In this document: positions 26,573-34,145 of the stretch, in pieces
How positions within the stretch are numbered: position 1 is the first letter of the stretch
Layout of the letters: each line of letters starts with the position of its first letter
Translations under genes and position numbers: made by a program
Assembly: GCA_009668015.1 (NCBI GenBank)
Contig: WJYB01000017.1
Span: forward strand, 1-45,766
From: Enterobacteriaceae bacterium RIT714
Lineage (GTDB): Bacteria > Pseudomonadota > Gammaproteobacteria > Enterobacterales > Enterobacteriaceae
DNA: 45,766 nt
Reading direction: 5' to 3'
Notes under the pieces: generated by a model
Database searches by the model: none
The model's input: only the letters and a program-made list of their open reading frames with translations
What the model was told of the DNA's origin: nothing

Positions 26573-26938
26573 ATGAACAATCACTCCGAATCCGGTACTA
26601 AGTCGGATAATCCCGCCTGCCAGCAGTGGGGACTAAAGCGCACGATCACACCCTGTTTTGGCACTCGTCTGGTACAGGAAGGCAGCCGGGTACATTTTCT
26701 CGCTGACCGCGCCGGGTTTAACGGTGCTTTCAGCGACGATGACGCGCTACACCTGGATCAGGCCTTTCCGTTGATACTCAAGCAACTGGAGTTGATGCTC
26801 ACCAGCGGAGAACTCTCTCCCCGGCATCAGCACTGCGTCACGCTATATCACAATGGACTGACTTGCGAAGCCGATACACTCGGCTCCTGTGGTTATGTCT
26901 ACATCGCTATTTATCCCGACCAGGCTGGGCCGCAGTAA
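26573..26938 (+). CDS. cbeA: CbeA/YeeU-family antitoxin
   Basis: A 121-aa type IV antitoxin. WGLKRTITPCFGTRLVQEG, FLADRAGFNGAF and LYHNGLTCEADTLGSCGYVY are family hallmarks (YeeU, YafW, YfjZ). CbeA-type proteins stabilise MreB and FtsZ filaments and thereby counter CbtA without binding it. AGGAACA sits ahead of the ATG. The toxin gene follows after 38 bases. Confidence 0.95.
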   Translation: MNNHSESGTKSDNPACQQWGLKRTITPCFGTRLVQEGSRVHFLADRAGFNGAFSDDDALHLDQAFPLILKQLELMLTSGELSPRHQHCVTLYHNGLTCEADTLGSCGYVYIAIYPDQAGPQ

Positions 26939-26976
26939 ATCCCTGCTTATTCCCTTAATATCACAGAGTAAACATC

Positions 26977-27366
26977 ATGCAAAAAATATCATCACAACCG
27001 ACACGGGCGGCTCAGCCCTGTCTGTCGCCCGTCGAAATCTGGCAGCGGCTGCTAACTCATCTGTTGTCGCAGCACTATGGCCTGACGCTGAATGACACAC
27101 CGTTCAGTAATGACTTCACCATCCAGGAGCATATTGATGCTGGAGTATCGCTCAGCGACGCGGTGAATTTTCTTGTCGAAAAATATGAACTGGAAAGAAT
27201 TGACCGCGATGGTTGCACTGTCATGAAGAGGTCACCGTTTATTACCAGTATCGATATTCTACGTGCCCGTAAGGCCTCTGGCCTAATGAAACGCAGCAGT
27301 CACAAAACTGTTACCCGGGTAACGGCAGGACATCATCATCAGCTAAAAATCACTAAGGGTACTTAA
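26977..27366 (+). CDS. cbtA: CbtA/YeeV-family toxin
   Basis: A 129-aa toxin of the CbtA/YkfI/YpjF type. WQRLLTHLLSQHYGLTLNDT, IQEHIDAGVSLSDAVNFLVE and the tail SIDILRARKASGLM are diagnostic. Family members inhibit MreB and FtsZ polymerisation, rounding and lysing cells. It is slightly longer than the usual 124 aa, extended at the C-terminus by a His-rich, basic tail (VTAGHHHQLKITKGT). It is the last gene of the CP4-like core; an inverted repeat AATGTTG-7-CAACATT (27384-27404) follows but is a weak terminator. Confidence 0.95.
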   Translation: MQKISSQPTRAAQPCLSPVEIWQRLLTHLLSQHYGLTLNDTPFSNDFTIQEHIDAGVSLSDAVNFLVEKYELERIDRDGCTVMKRSPFITSIDILRARKASGLMKRSSHKTVTRVTAGHHHQLKITKGT

Positions 27367-27562
27367 GAAGTGGGAAGTCAATTAATGTTGATATCGACAA
27401 CATTGATACAATGCTGTCCAATGTAGGGAAGGTTACCAATAGCTAGATGATGAGGCGTTCGCTAAGTCTAAAAAGCCAACTCCTCATCTTTATCTGTATC
27501 ATCTACTCATGGACGGGCGATTTTTGCTCACTTGGTTTTGCCCTGATTCGAGTCCCAAATCC

Positions 27563-27612
27563 AATGAATTTATGTGTTGGTATCTGCGTTGGTATATCGC
27601 TAATGAATTTAT
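27563..27612. repeat. Nested direct repeats, possible integrase/excisionase arm sites
   Basis: AATGAATTTAT (27563-27573), GTTGGTAT (27576-27583), GTTGGTAT (27588-27595) and AATGAATTTAT (near 27602-27612) form an outer pair and an inner pair of direct repeats. They lie about 40-90 bases before the tRNA remnant, where P4-type integrases or Xis/AlpA factors bind. Inferred. Confidence 0.45.
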
Positions 27613-27647
27613 TTTTATTGTTTAAAAATTAAGGTGTTAATTGTTAT

Positions 27648-27670
27648 GTGCGAGTCCGGCCTTCGCACCA
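27648..27670 (+). other. leuX-like tRNA 3'-end remnant (attachment site)
   Basis: GAGTCCGGCCTTCGCACCA at 27652-27670 matches, from memory, the T-arm and acceptor end of E. coli leuX (GAGTCCGGCCTTCGGCACCA) with one base lost. The rest of the tRNA is absent. A 3'-end tRNA fragment followed by a terminator and a P4-type integrase is the expected att site. It would be the shared junction of the left and right islands. Confidence 0.65.
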
Positions 27671-27683
27671 AATATGCAAAATC

Positions 27684-27707
27684 AGACGTCAATAGACGTC
27701 TTTTTTT
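27684..27707 (+). terminator. tRNA-type Rho-independent terminator
   Basis: AGACGTC (27684-27690), loop AATA, GACGTCT (27695-27701), then a run of T to 27707. It lies 14 bases past the tRNA-like CCA end, as for a terminator carried over with the tRNA gene. Confidence 0.88.
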
Positions 27708-27868
27708 ATGCCTGAAATCCAGTATCCGCAAGGCTTTCCTCGCTTTTTCACTCTACCTAAGTCAACCTGATTCAATCTACATCAACTTACTGATGCGAGT
27801 ACAACTGCGGGTATATCCCGGTTCGATAATGTTTGTACCCACACAGAACCCTTAAAAGGATACTCATC

Positions 27869-29128
27869 ATGGCTCTGAGTGATGTGAAGGTTCGTTCGGC
27901 TAAGCCTGAAGCAAAAGCCTATAAACTAACTGACGGTGAAGGCATGGTTTTGCTGGTTCACCCTAACGGTTCCAAATATTGGCGGCTTCGCTATCGCTTC
28001 GGCGGCAAAGAGAAGATGCTAGCGTTAGGGAAATAGCCCGAAGTATCGTTGGCGGATGCCAGGGCACGCCGGGATGAAGCCCGTAAGCTGTTAGCAAACA
28101 GCATCGATCCCAGTGAGAACAAGAAAGCCGTTAAGGTAGAGCAGGAGCAAGAGGCGATAACGTTTGAAGTGGTAGCCAGAGAGTGGCACGCCAGCAATCA
28201 GAAGTGGTCTGCATCGCATAGCGCTCGTGTATTGAAAAGCCTCGAAGATAATCTCTTTGCTGCCATTGGTAAGCGGAACATTGCTGAATTGAAGACACGG
28301 GATCTGCTTGTCCCCATCAAAGCGGTGGAATCATCCGGACGACTCGAAGTTGCGGCTCGTTTGCAACAGCGGACTACCGCGATTATGCGCTTTGCTGTGC
28401 AGAGTGGTTTAATCGACTATAACCCCGCGCAAGAGATTGCCGGTGCGGTTGCCACGGCGAAAAGACAGCACCGTGCTGCTCTGGAACTTAACCGTATTCC
28501 TGAATTACTTCATCGCATTGATCACTACTCCGGCAGGCCGTTAACCCGACTTGCTGTCGAACTTACCTTGTTAGTCTTTATCCGCTCGAGCGAGCTGCGA
28601 TTTGCCCGTTGGTCAGAAGTAGATTTTGAAACTGCCATGTGGACGATCCTCGGTGTGCGTGAACCGTTGGACGGTGTTAAACATTCTCAGCGTGGTTCAA
28701 AGATGCGGACTCCTCACCTTGTTCCTTTGTCGCGGCAAGCTCTAGCTATTTTGGAAAAGATCAAAAGCATGAATGGGAATCGAGAACTGATCTTTGTTGG
28801 CGATCACGATCCGCGTAAGCCGATGAGTGAGAATACGGTTAACAAGGCTCTGCGAGTGATGGGTTATGATACGAAAACGGAAGTATGTGGACATGGCTTC
28901 AGGACTATGGCGTGTAGCTCTTTGATTGAATCGGGATTATGGTCGAGGGATGCGGTGGAGCGGCAGATGAGCCATCAGGAACGTAACTCTGTGCGTGCGG
29001 CTTACATCCATAAGGCGGAACATCTTGGGGAGCGTAGGTTGATGTTACAGTGGTGGGCGGATTATCTGGATAGAAATCGTGAAAGTAGGGTTAGCCCATT
29101 CGACTTTGGTAACCATTTATTCAGTTAA
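27869..29128 (+). pseudogene. P4-type tyrosine integrase broken by an in-frame amber codon
   Basis: One frame from ATG 27869 (AAAGGA ahead) to 29128 would give 419 residues, a normal P4-integrase length, but codon 56 is TAG (28034-28036). The next residues PEVSLADARARRDEA continue the family consensus GKYPxxSL..AR, so a Tyr codon was most likely changed to amber. The catalytic part is intact: R in RSSELRFARWSE, H-x-x-R in HGFRTMACS, and Y in AAYIHKAEHLGERR. It would integrate into or excise from the leuX-like site. Unless the amber is suppressed or translation restarts near 28049, the island is locked in place. Confidence 0.9.
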
Positions 29129-29253
29129 ATCAAGATAGTTGCAGATAATGGCTTTACATGTTTACGAACAATATACTTGAATGCTAAAGCAGAACGAAAG
29201 CAGTTTTTTTATCAAAAATGGCTTTTAGTACTCGGATTTGAGGAGGTATCCTG

Positions 29254-30015
29254 ATGAACCATGAGCAGTTAGTTCAGTATGGATTCAAGTTTGGAAAAAA
29301 TGGACCTCATGCAGCGCGTTGCATGATGATCGAAGAATTGAAGATATTGCTCCATGCACGGCCTGAGAACACCTTACAAGAAGAATATAGGGTAAGCATT
29401 GTGGATGACAATATTCTTCATAAACCCAGTTCTAGTGCCAGGAAACTAACTTATCGGCACATGGTTGGTCTTTATGGGATGTCTCCGCACATACCTTTGT
29501 TCAAATTTTTTCGTCAACTTTGGGAGCTATCTGAAGAAGCTCAGCCTCTACTCGCACTGCAATTGGCTATTGCAAGAGATCCACTACTTCGAGAATCTGT
29601 TGGGGTCATTACGGCACTTAAGCTTGGGCAAATCTTACCCAGAAGCGTTATGGAAGAACACCTAGCAAAAGACGATCCAGATCGATTTAGTCAGGCATCA
29701 CTTCAGTCATTTGCTCGAAACATTAGTGGCACATGGACTCAATCAGGTTATCTTTCGGGTAAGGTTAAAAAACAACGTACTGACCCAAAAGTAACGTATG
29801 TGAACGTGGTTTTTGCTCTACTTCTTGGGCACTTCCAGGGGCTTTCAGGTAAACGTTTGTTTGATAGCTTTTGGATGAAACTATTACCAGTTGATGAAAC
29901 AACTTTGTACGAGCTTGCATATAGAGCAACTTTGCGCGGCCTGATTAATTTCAAACAAGCCAGTGAGGTCGTTGAAGTGTCTTTTGCACCTCTGAATCTC
30001 CTAGTTAAGGAATAA
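29254..30015 (+). CDS. brxA: BrxA-like BREX protein (DUF1819-type)
   Basis: A 253-aa protein, first gene of the BREX run. It is recognised mainly by position (directly before brxB, brxC, pglX) and by the DUF1819-like sequence LFKFFRQLWELSEEAQPLLA and the SFARNISGTWTQSGYLSGK stretch. BrxA of type 1 BREX is a DNA-binding, Lon-protease-system accessory protein of about 200 aa; this one is longer, mostly at the N-terminus. GAGGAGGT just before the ATG gives a strong ribosome site. The 125 bases between the integrase and brxA must hold the promoter, but no convincing hexamers were found, and no BrxR/WYL regulator is seen. Confidence 0.8.
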   Translation: MNHEQLVQYGFKFGKNGPHAARCMMIEELKILLHARPENTLQEEYRVSIVDDNILHKPSSSARKLTYRHMVGLYGMSPHIPLFKFFRQLWELSEEAQPLLALQLAIARDPLLRESVGVITALKLGQILPRSVMEEHLAKDDPDRFSQASLQSFARNISGTWTQSGYLSGKVKKQRTDPKVTYVNVVFALLLGHFQGLSGKRLFDSFWMKLLPVDETTLYELAYRATLRGLINFKQASEVVEVSFAPLNLLVKE

Positions 30016-30019
30016 CGTG

Positions 30020-30562
30020 ATGTCTGACAGATTGTCAAAATTACTGAAAAGTTTTTCCAGTCACATCAGTGTGCCATGGGGTAACAATATCTCAGCTGAG
30101 GAGAAAGCTATCTTTGTCGTATATGACAAAGAGGATGAGCTTAAGCTTCGTGCTCGCATGACTGAATTTGAGCATGCATGCATCGAAAGCGAGCACCCAT
30201 GGCTGTTGTTGGACTTGACCAATGAGTTCCCCTACTGGATGGCCAGACAGGACTACAAAGAGGCTTATTTCGAAGATCCAGAGTATCTGGAAGGAAGCTA
30301 TGACTATTTTGCTGAAGAGCTTGTGTCGAAACTCCATGAGCAGATTAATGCGCACCAAACACCTGAATCTGTAGTGGCTCTTATGGGATGTGGGACCATG
30401 TTCGGCTTTGTATCAGTCTCCGCTTTAGTTAAATCTTTAACGACTCAAGTACAGGGACGCTTGGTGGTATTTTTCCCCGGAGAATATCATGAGAATAACT
30501 ACAAACTGCTCGATGCCAAAGATGGCTGGGGATATCAAGCCACTGCGATCACTATAGCTTAA
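30020..30562 (+). CDS. brxB: BrxB (DUF1788) BREX protein
   Basis: A 180-aa protein from ATG 30020 (AAGGAATAA ahead); GTG at 30017 directly before it is a less likely start. VALMGCGTMFGFVSVSALVK and LVVFFPGEYHENNYKLLDAK are typical of DUF1788. BrxB is needed for both host methylation and phage exclusion in E. coli type 1 BREX. It starts 4 bases after the brxA stop and is followed by brxC after 14 bases. Confidence 0.92.
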   Translation: MSDRLSKLLKSFSSHISVPWGNNISAEEKAIFVVYDKEDELKLRARMTEFEHACIESEHPWLLLDLTNEFPYWMARQDYKEAYFEDPEYLEGSYDYFAEELVSKLHEQINAHQTPESVVALMGCGTMFGFVSVSALVKSLTTQVQGRLVVFFPGEYHENNYKLLDAKDGWGYQATAITIA

Positions 30563-30576
30563 CTAGGTAAAGAAAA

Positions 30577-33500
30577 ATGCTAAACCGCGAAATTTATAAA
30601 CTTGACCCTCTGGAAAGCAAATTGGCCAACAACGGTGTGGCTGAGGTAAAAGATGATCTCTCTAAAGGGGCTCTTGAAACATTAGATTATGAGCTGCGGA
30701 CGTTTGTCTGTAGCGGAGCTTATGCCAAAGGCATGGCTGATATTCTTAGCAACTACTTACGAAACGTTAAAAGTTCTGGTGAACAACCTGCAGTTTGGAT
30801 TTCAGGCTTTTTCGGTTCTGGGAAATCGCATCTAGCTAAAATGCTCAGAACCCTTTGGGTAAATCAGAAAATGGAGAGCGGAGCAGAGGCTCGCTCATTG
30901 GTTGAGTTACCCGATGATGTACGACAATATTTTGACGAACTTTCAACATTGGGAAGTCGACTGGGAGGACTTCATGCCGCGTCAGGAACTTTGGGGGCGG
31001 GAGCAGAAGACAAAGTTCGATTAGCCTTGTTGGCGATCATTTTCAAATCAGCTGGGTTGTCTGAGCAATATCATCTTGCCCAATTTGAACTTTGGTTAAG
31101 ATCTGAAGGGGTACTTGAGCAAGTAAAAGCTTACATCCAACAGCATGCCAAAGGTAAAGAAGGCGAAGACCTTTGGAAGAAAGAACTGCGCAATCTCCAT
31201 GTTTCACCAGTCATGGCGAATGCGCTGTTACATGCTTTACCATCTCTTGGAAGTGATGCTAAAGAAGTAAGAGATATGCTGCGTGCGCAATATAAAATTG
31301 TTGATGATGTATCAAATACGGAAATGGTTCAGTCGATTGTTGATGCATTGTCAAATGAAGGCGAAATGCCCTTAACTTTGGTTGTTCTTGACGAGGTTCA
31401 GCAGTATATCGCTGATGATCCCGATCGTGCTCATCTTGTGCAAGAGACCGTTGAAACATGCTGTAAAGCTGGTGCACTTAAGTCGAAATTACTTTTCGTC
31501 GCCACAGGGCAAAGTGCCTTATCCGGGTTGCAAAATCTGCAACGCCTTATGGGGCGTTTCCAGATTTCTGTTCAGCTTGAGGATACTGATGTCGATGCGG
31601 TAATCCGGAAAGTTATTCTCCAGAAGAAAGAAACTGCCAGAGCTGAGATCGAATCCGTGGTACATCATAACCTCGGTGAGATTAATCGTCATATGAGTGG
31701 TTCTGTTATTGAAGCTCATAAAGACGATGAAAAATGGATGGTTGCAGACTATCCGTTACTGCCAGTGCGTCGTCGTTTCTGGGAGCGAGTCCTACCTGCG
31801 CTGGATAAAACCGGAACCGGATCTCAACTACGAAATCAGTTACGTGTAGTGCATGAGGCTACAAAATCTACGGCACTTAAACCGTTGGGTTCTGTTGTCC
31901 CTGCCGATTTTATCTATGAACAAATTGCAATCAACTTGCTACAAACGGGTGTTATTGGCAAAGAGATCTACGAAAAGATAGCTCGCTTCAAGGCTGGGGA
32001 CGAAGATGAAGTCCTCCAGGGGAGAGTGCTTTCGTTGATACTGCTCATTAGTAAACTACCAACAGATATCAATCACGGTATTGCCTCAACGGAAGCTTTC
32101 CTCGCTGATTTGCTCTTGGAACATTTAAGTGATGGTAAGCATGAACTGAGAGCAAAACTGCCACATTTAATTCAACAACTGGTTGATGACGGCGACTTAC
32201 TGCCAATGAATACTAGTGCAGGTGTTGAATACAGGTTGCAAACGCTTGAAAGCCAGCAGTGGCATGATACTTTCAAACAACAACAAAATGATCTACGCGG
32301 TAACCCACAGCGTTTAGAAACGTTCCGCAGCCTCGAAATAAAAAACCGTGTTAACACTGCTCTAGGGTTTGGTAGCGTTAATCAAGGGGTCAGTAACGAA
32401 CCCCGTAAGATCACCGTGTGTTTCGATCAGGATCTTCCTGCCGATGCTAAAAAAAATCTCTATGCTCATGTACTTGAATGTAAAGAAAAAGCTTTCGAGG
32501 ATGCAGTGCGTAGTGCGAACCCTGATGACGCTACTATTTTCATTCATGTTCCATCCATTCGCCGTAATGAGCTACTGAGCGCAATTGTCGATTTTAAAGC
32601 GGCGGAAACAACTCTGGAAGTGAGTGGGATCCCCTCTACGGATGCGGGTAAAGACGCTCGCGCTGCAATGGAGCACCGGAAGTATGAAGCTGAGCGCACC
32701 AAGAAACTGATCCTTAAAGAAATTATTGATGGTATCCAGGTACAAATGGCTGGTGGGAGCGAAGTACTTGGCGACACGTTAGTTGAGCAGTTCCAGAATG
32801 CAGGTAAGAAAGCATGTGAACGGCTCTACACAGAGTTTAAGCAAGCAGATCAAAAAGGATGGGATAAGGTATTTGAGCGCGCAAGTAAATTCGCTGATGC
32901 AAATGCTCTGGAAGCTGTAGGTCATAATGATGAAGTGGAAAAGCATCCTGTCTGTGTCGCCATTAAACGATTTATAGGTGTTGCAAAAACTGGGGGAGAG
33001 ATACGAGATAACTTTATGTCTGCTCCATTCGGCTGGCCGAAAGATACCGTTGACGGCGCACTTTTTACCATGTTGGCTGCTGGTGTATTGAAAGCAAGCG
33101 ATTCTCAGGAAAAATCAGTCGATGCGAAAAGTTTGGAGCGTAGCAGAGTCTCTCAAACAAACTTCCGTCCTGAAACCGTAAGTTTGACGCCGCGGCAGTT
33201 GGCAGGCATTCGAAGTTTGATCCATGCGATTGGTTTGAACTGCACCAATGGTGAAGAGCAATCCAAATTAAGAGATGCGATAGAAACCGCCAAGCAATTG
33301 GCTCGTAAAGCGGGAGGCGACGCCCCATTACCATTACCACCAAAAGCAGAATTACTTGTTGAAGTTGAAAGGCTTTCTGGTAATGAACAGCTAATGGCTG
33401 CCTTCGAACGACATCGCGATATTATCGATGAAGTGGAGAGTTGGAAAGGGCTTGCTGAAAAAGTGTTCGTCAGACAAGCTCGCTGGGGCGAACTAAAATC

Positions 33501-34050
33501 GGCGCTTAAGTATTGCCAAAATTTAGTTGGTTTTGACGAGCTCATGAACGAGGTGCATGCGATTGAGCAAAACCGAAGTCTGTTAGCCGATCCTGATCCA
33601 GTACAGCCGTTGCTGAAACAGGTAATTGAAAAAATTCGCGTTGCGATTTTGAAAAAGTACGAAGATTTTCAAACTGAATATAATGAGTGTCTAAAGGAAT
33701 TGCATGAAGATCCAATCTGGAGCCAGCTTTATACAGAGCAGCAGGAGCGATTGCTGACAAAGCATCATCTGGATAACCTGGAAATGTCACCATTATCTGA
33801 TAATGACAGAGTACTCGATTGTATTGAAAATACCTCGTTAGAACAGTGGAGTGATAAAACCTCTGCTTTGGCAGGCCGTTTTAGCCGTATGCGGCAGGAT
33901 GCGGTTGATATGTTGGTGCCTAAAGCAAAAATCGTACTTTTACCAAAATCAGTCATTGAAACAGAGGCTGAGCTCGATTCCTGGTTGGCAAAAGTTAGAC
34001 AAGAAGTTATGTCCGCTTTAGCTGAAAATCGTCCTGCATCGTTGAAATAA
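30577..34050 (+). CDS. brxC: BrxC ATPase of BREX
   Basis: A 1157-aa P-loop ATPase. Walker A is GFFGSGKSH at 77-85 (WISGFFGSGKSHLAKM), and the Walker B-like strand is TLVVLDEVQQY around residue 267-277. VRRRFWERVLPAL marks the end of the ATPase module, followed by long helical regions with coiled-coil character. It is essential for BREX defence and for PglX methylation. Size is near the roughly 1200 aa of type 1 BrxC. It precedes pglX by 95 bases, the widest gap in the cluster. Confidence 0.95.
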   Translation: MLNREIYKLDPLESKLANNGVAEVKDDLSKGALETLDYELRTFVCSGAYAKGMADILSNYLRNVKSSGEQPAVWISGFFGSGKSHLAKMLRTLWVNQKMESGAEARSLVELPDDVRQYFDELSTLGSRLGGLHAASGTLGAGAEDKVRLALLAIIFKSAGLSEQYHLAQFELWLRSEGVLEQVKAYIQQHAKGKEGEDLWKKELRNLHVSPVMANALLHALPSLGSDAKEVRDMLRAQYKIVDDVSNTEMVQSIVDALSNEGEMPLTLVVLDEVQQYIADDPDRAHLVQETVETCCKAGALKSKLLFVATGQSALSGLQNLQRLMGRFQISVQLEDTDVDAVIRKVILQKKETARAEIESVVHHNLGEINRHMSGSVIEAHKDDEKWMVADYPLLPVRRRFWERVLPALDKTGTGSQLRNQLRVVHEATKSTALKPLGSVVPADFIYEQIAINLLQTGVIGKEIYEKIARFKAGDEDEVLQGRVLSLILLISKLPTDINHGIASTEAFLADLLLEHLSDGKHELRAKLPHLIQQLVDDGDLLPMNTSAGVEYRLQTLESQQWHDTFKQQQNDLRGNPQRLETFRSLEIKNRVNTALGFGSVNQGVSNEPRKITVCFDQDLPADAKKNLYAHVLECKEKAFEDAVRSANPDDATIFIHVPSIRRNELLSAIVDFKAAETTLEVSGIPSTDAGKDARAAMEHRKYEAERTKKLILKEIIDGIQVQMAGGSEVLGDTLVEQFQNAGKKACERLYTEFKQADQKGWDKVFERASKFADANALEAVGHNDEVEKHPVCVAIKRFIGVAKTGGEIRDNFMSAPFGWPKDTVDGALFTMLAAGVLKASDSQEKSVDAKSLERSRVSQTNFRPETVSLTPRQLAGIRSLIHAIGLNCTNGEEQSKLRDAIETAKQLARKAGGDAPLPLPPKAELLVEVERLSGNEQLMAAFERHRDIIDEVESWKGLAEKVFVRQARWGELKSALKYCQNLVGFDELMNEVHAIEQNRSLLADPDPVQPLLKQVIEKIRVAILKKYEDFQTEYNECLKELHEDPIWSQLYTEQQERLLTKHHLDNLEMSPLSDNDRVLDCIENTSLEQWSDKTSALAGRFSRMRQDAVDMLVPKAKIVLLPKSVIETEAELDSWLAKVRQEVMSALAENRPASLK

Positions 34051-34062
34051 CCTCTCATCACT

Positions 34063-34120
34063 CCTGAAGTTCAGACAACCTTGTCTGGGCTTCAGGTGCG
34101 AGTCTATATGCAAAATTAGA
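34063..34120 (+). promoter_or_regulatory. Hairpin and att-like sequence between brxC and pglX
   Basis: CCTGAAG (34063-34069) pairs with CTTCAGG (34090-34096) and AGACAA with TTGTCT inside, separated by small internal loops. No T-run follows, so it may be an attenuator or a processing site that separates brxC from pglX expression. Just after it, GTGCGAGTC and ATATGCAAAAT repeat, in the same order, two blocks found around the leuX-like remnant at 27648-27682. Confidence 0.45.
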
Positions 34121-34145
34121 AGTAACCTCAATTTAAGAGTACTAC

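Noticed and set aside
27544..27562. Second tRNA T-arm-like stretch (GATTCGAGTCCCAAATC)
   Set aside because: It resembles a T-loop, but no acceptor stem or CCA follows, so it is not called as a tRNA fragment.
27447..27632. 61-aa hydrophobic frame after cbtA
   Set aside because: It runs through the direct repeats of the att region, has no ribosome site, and the non-coding explanation is better.
27634..27855. 73-aa frame across the tRNA remnant
   Set aside because: It overlaps the att remnant and the terminator; a chance frame.
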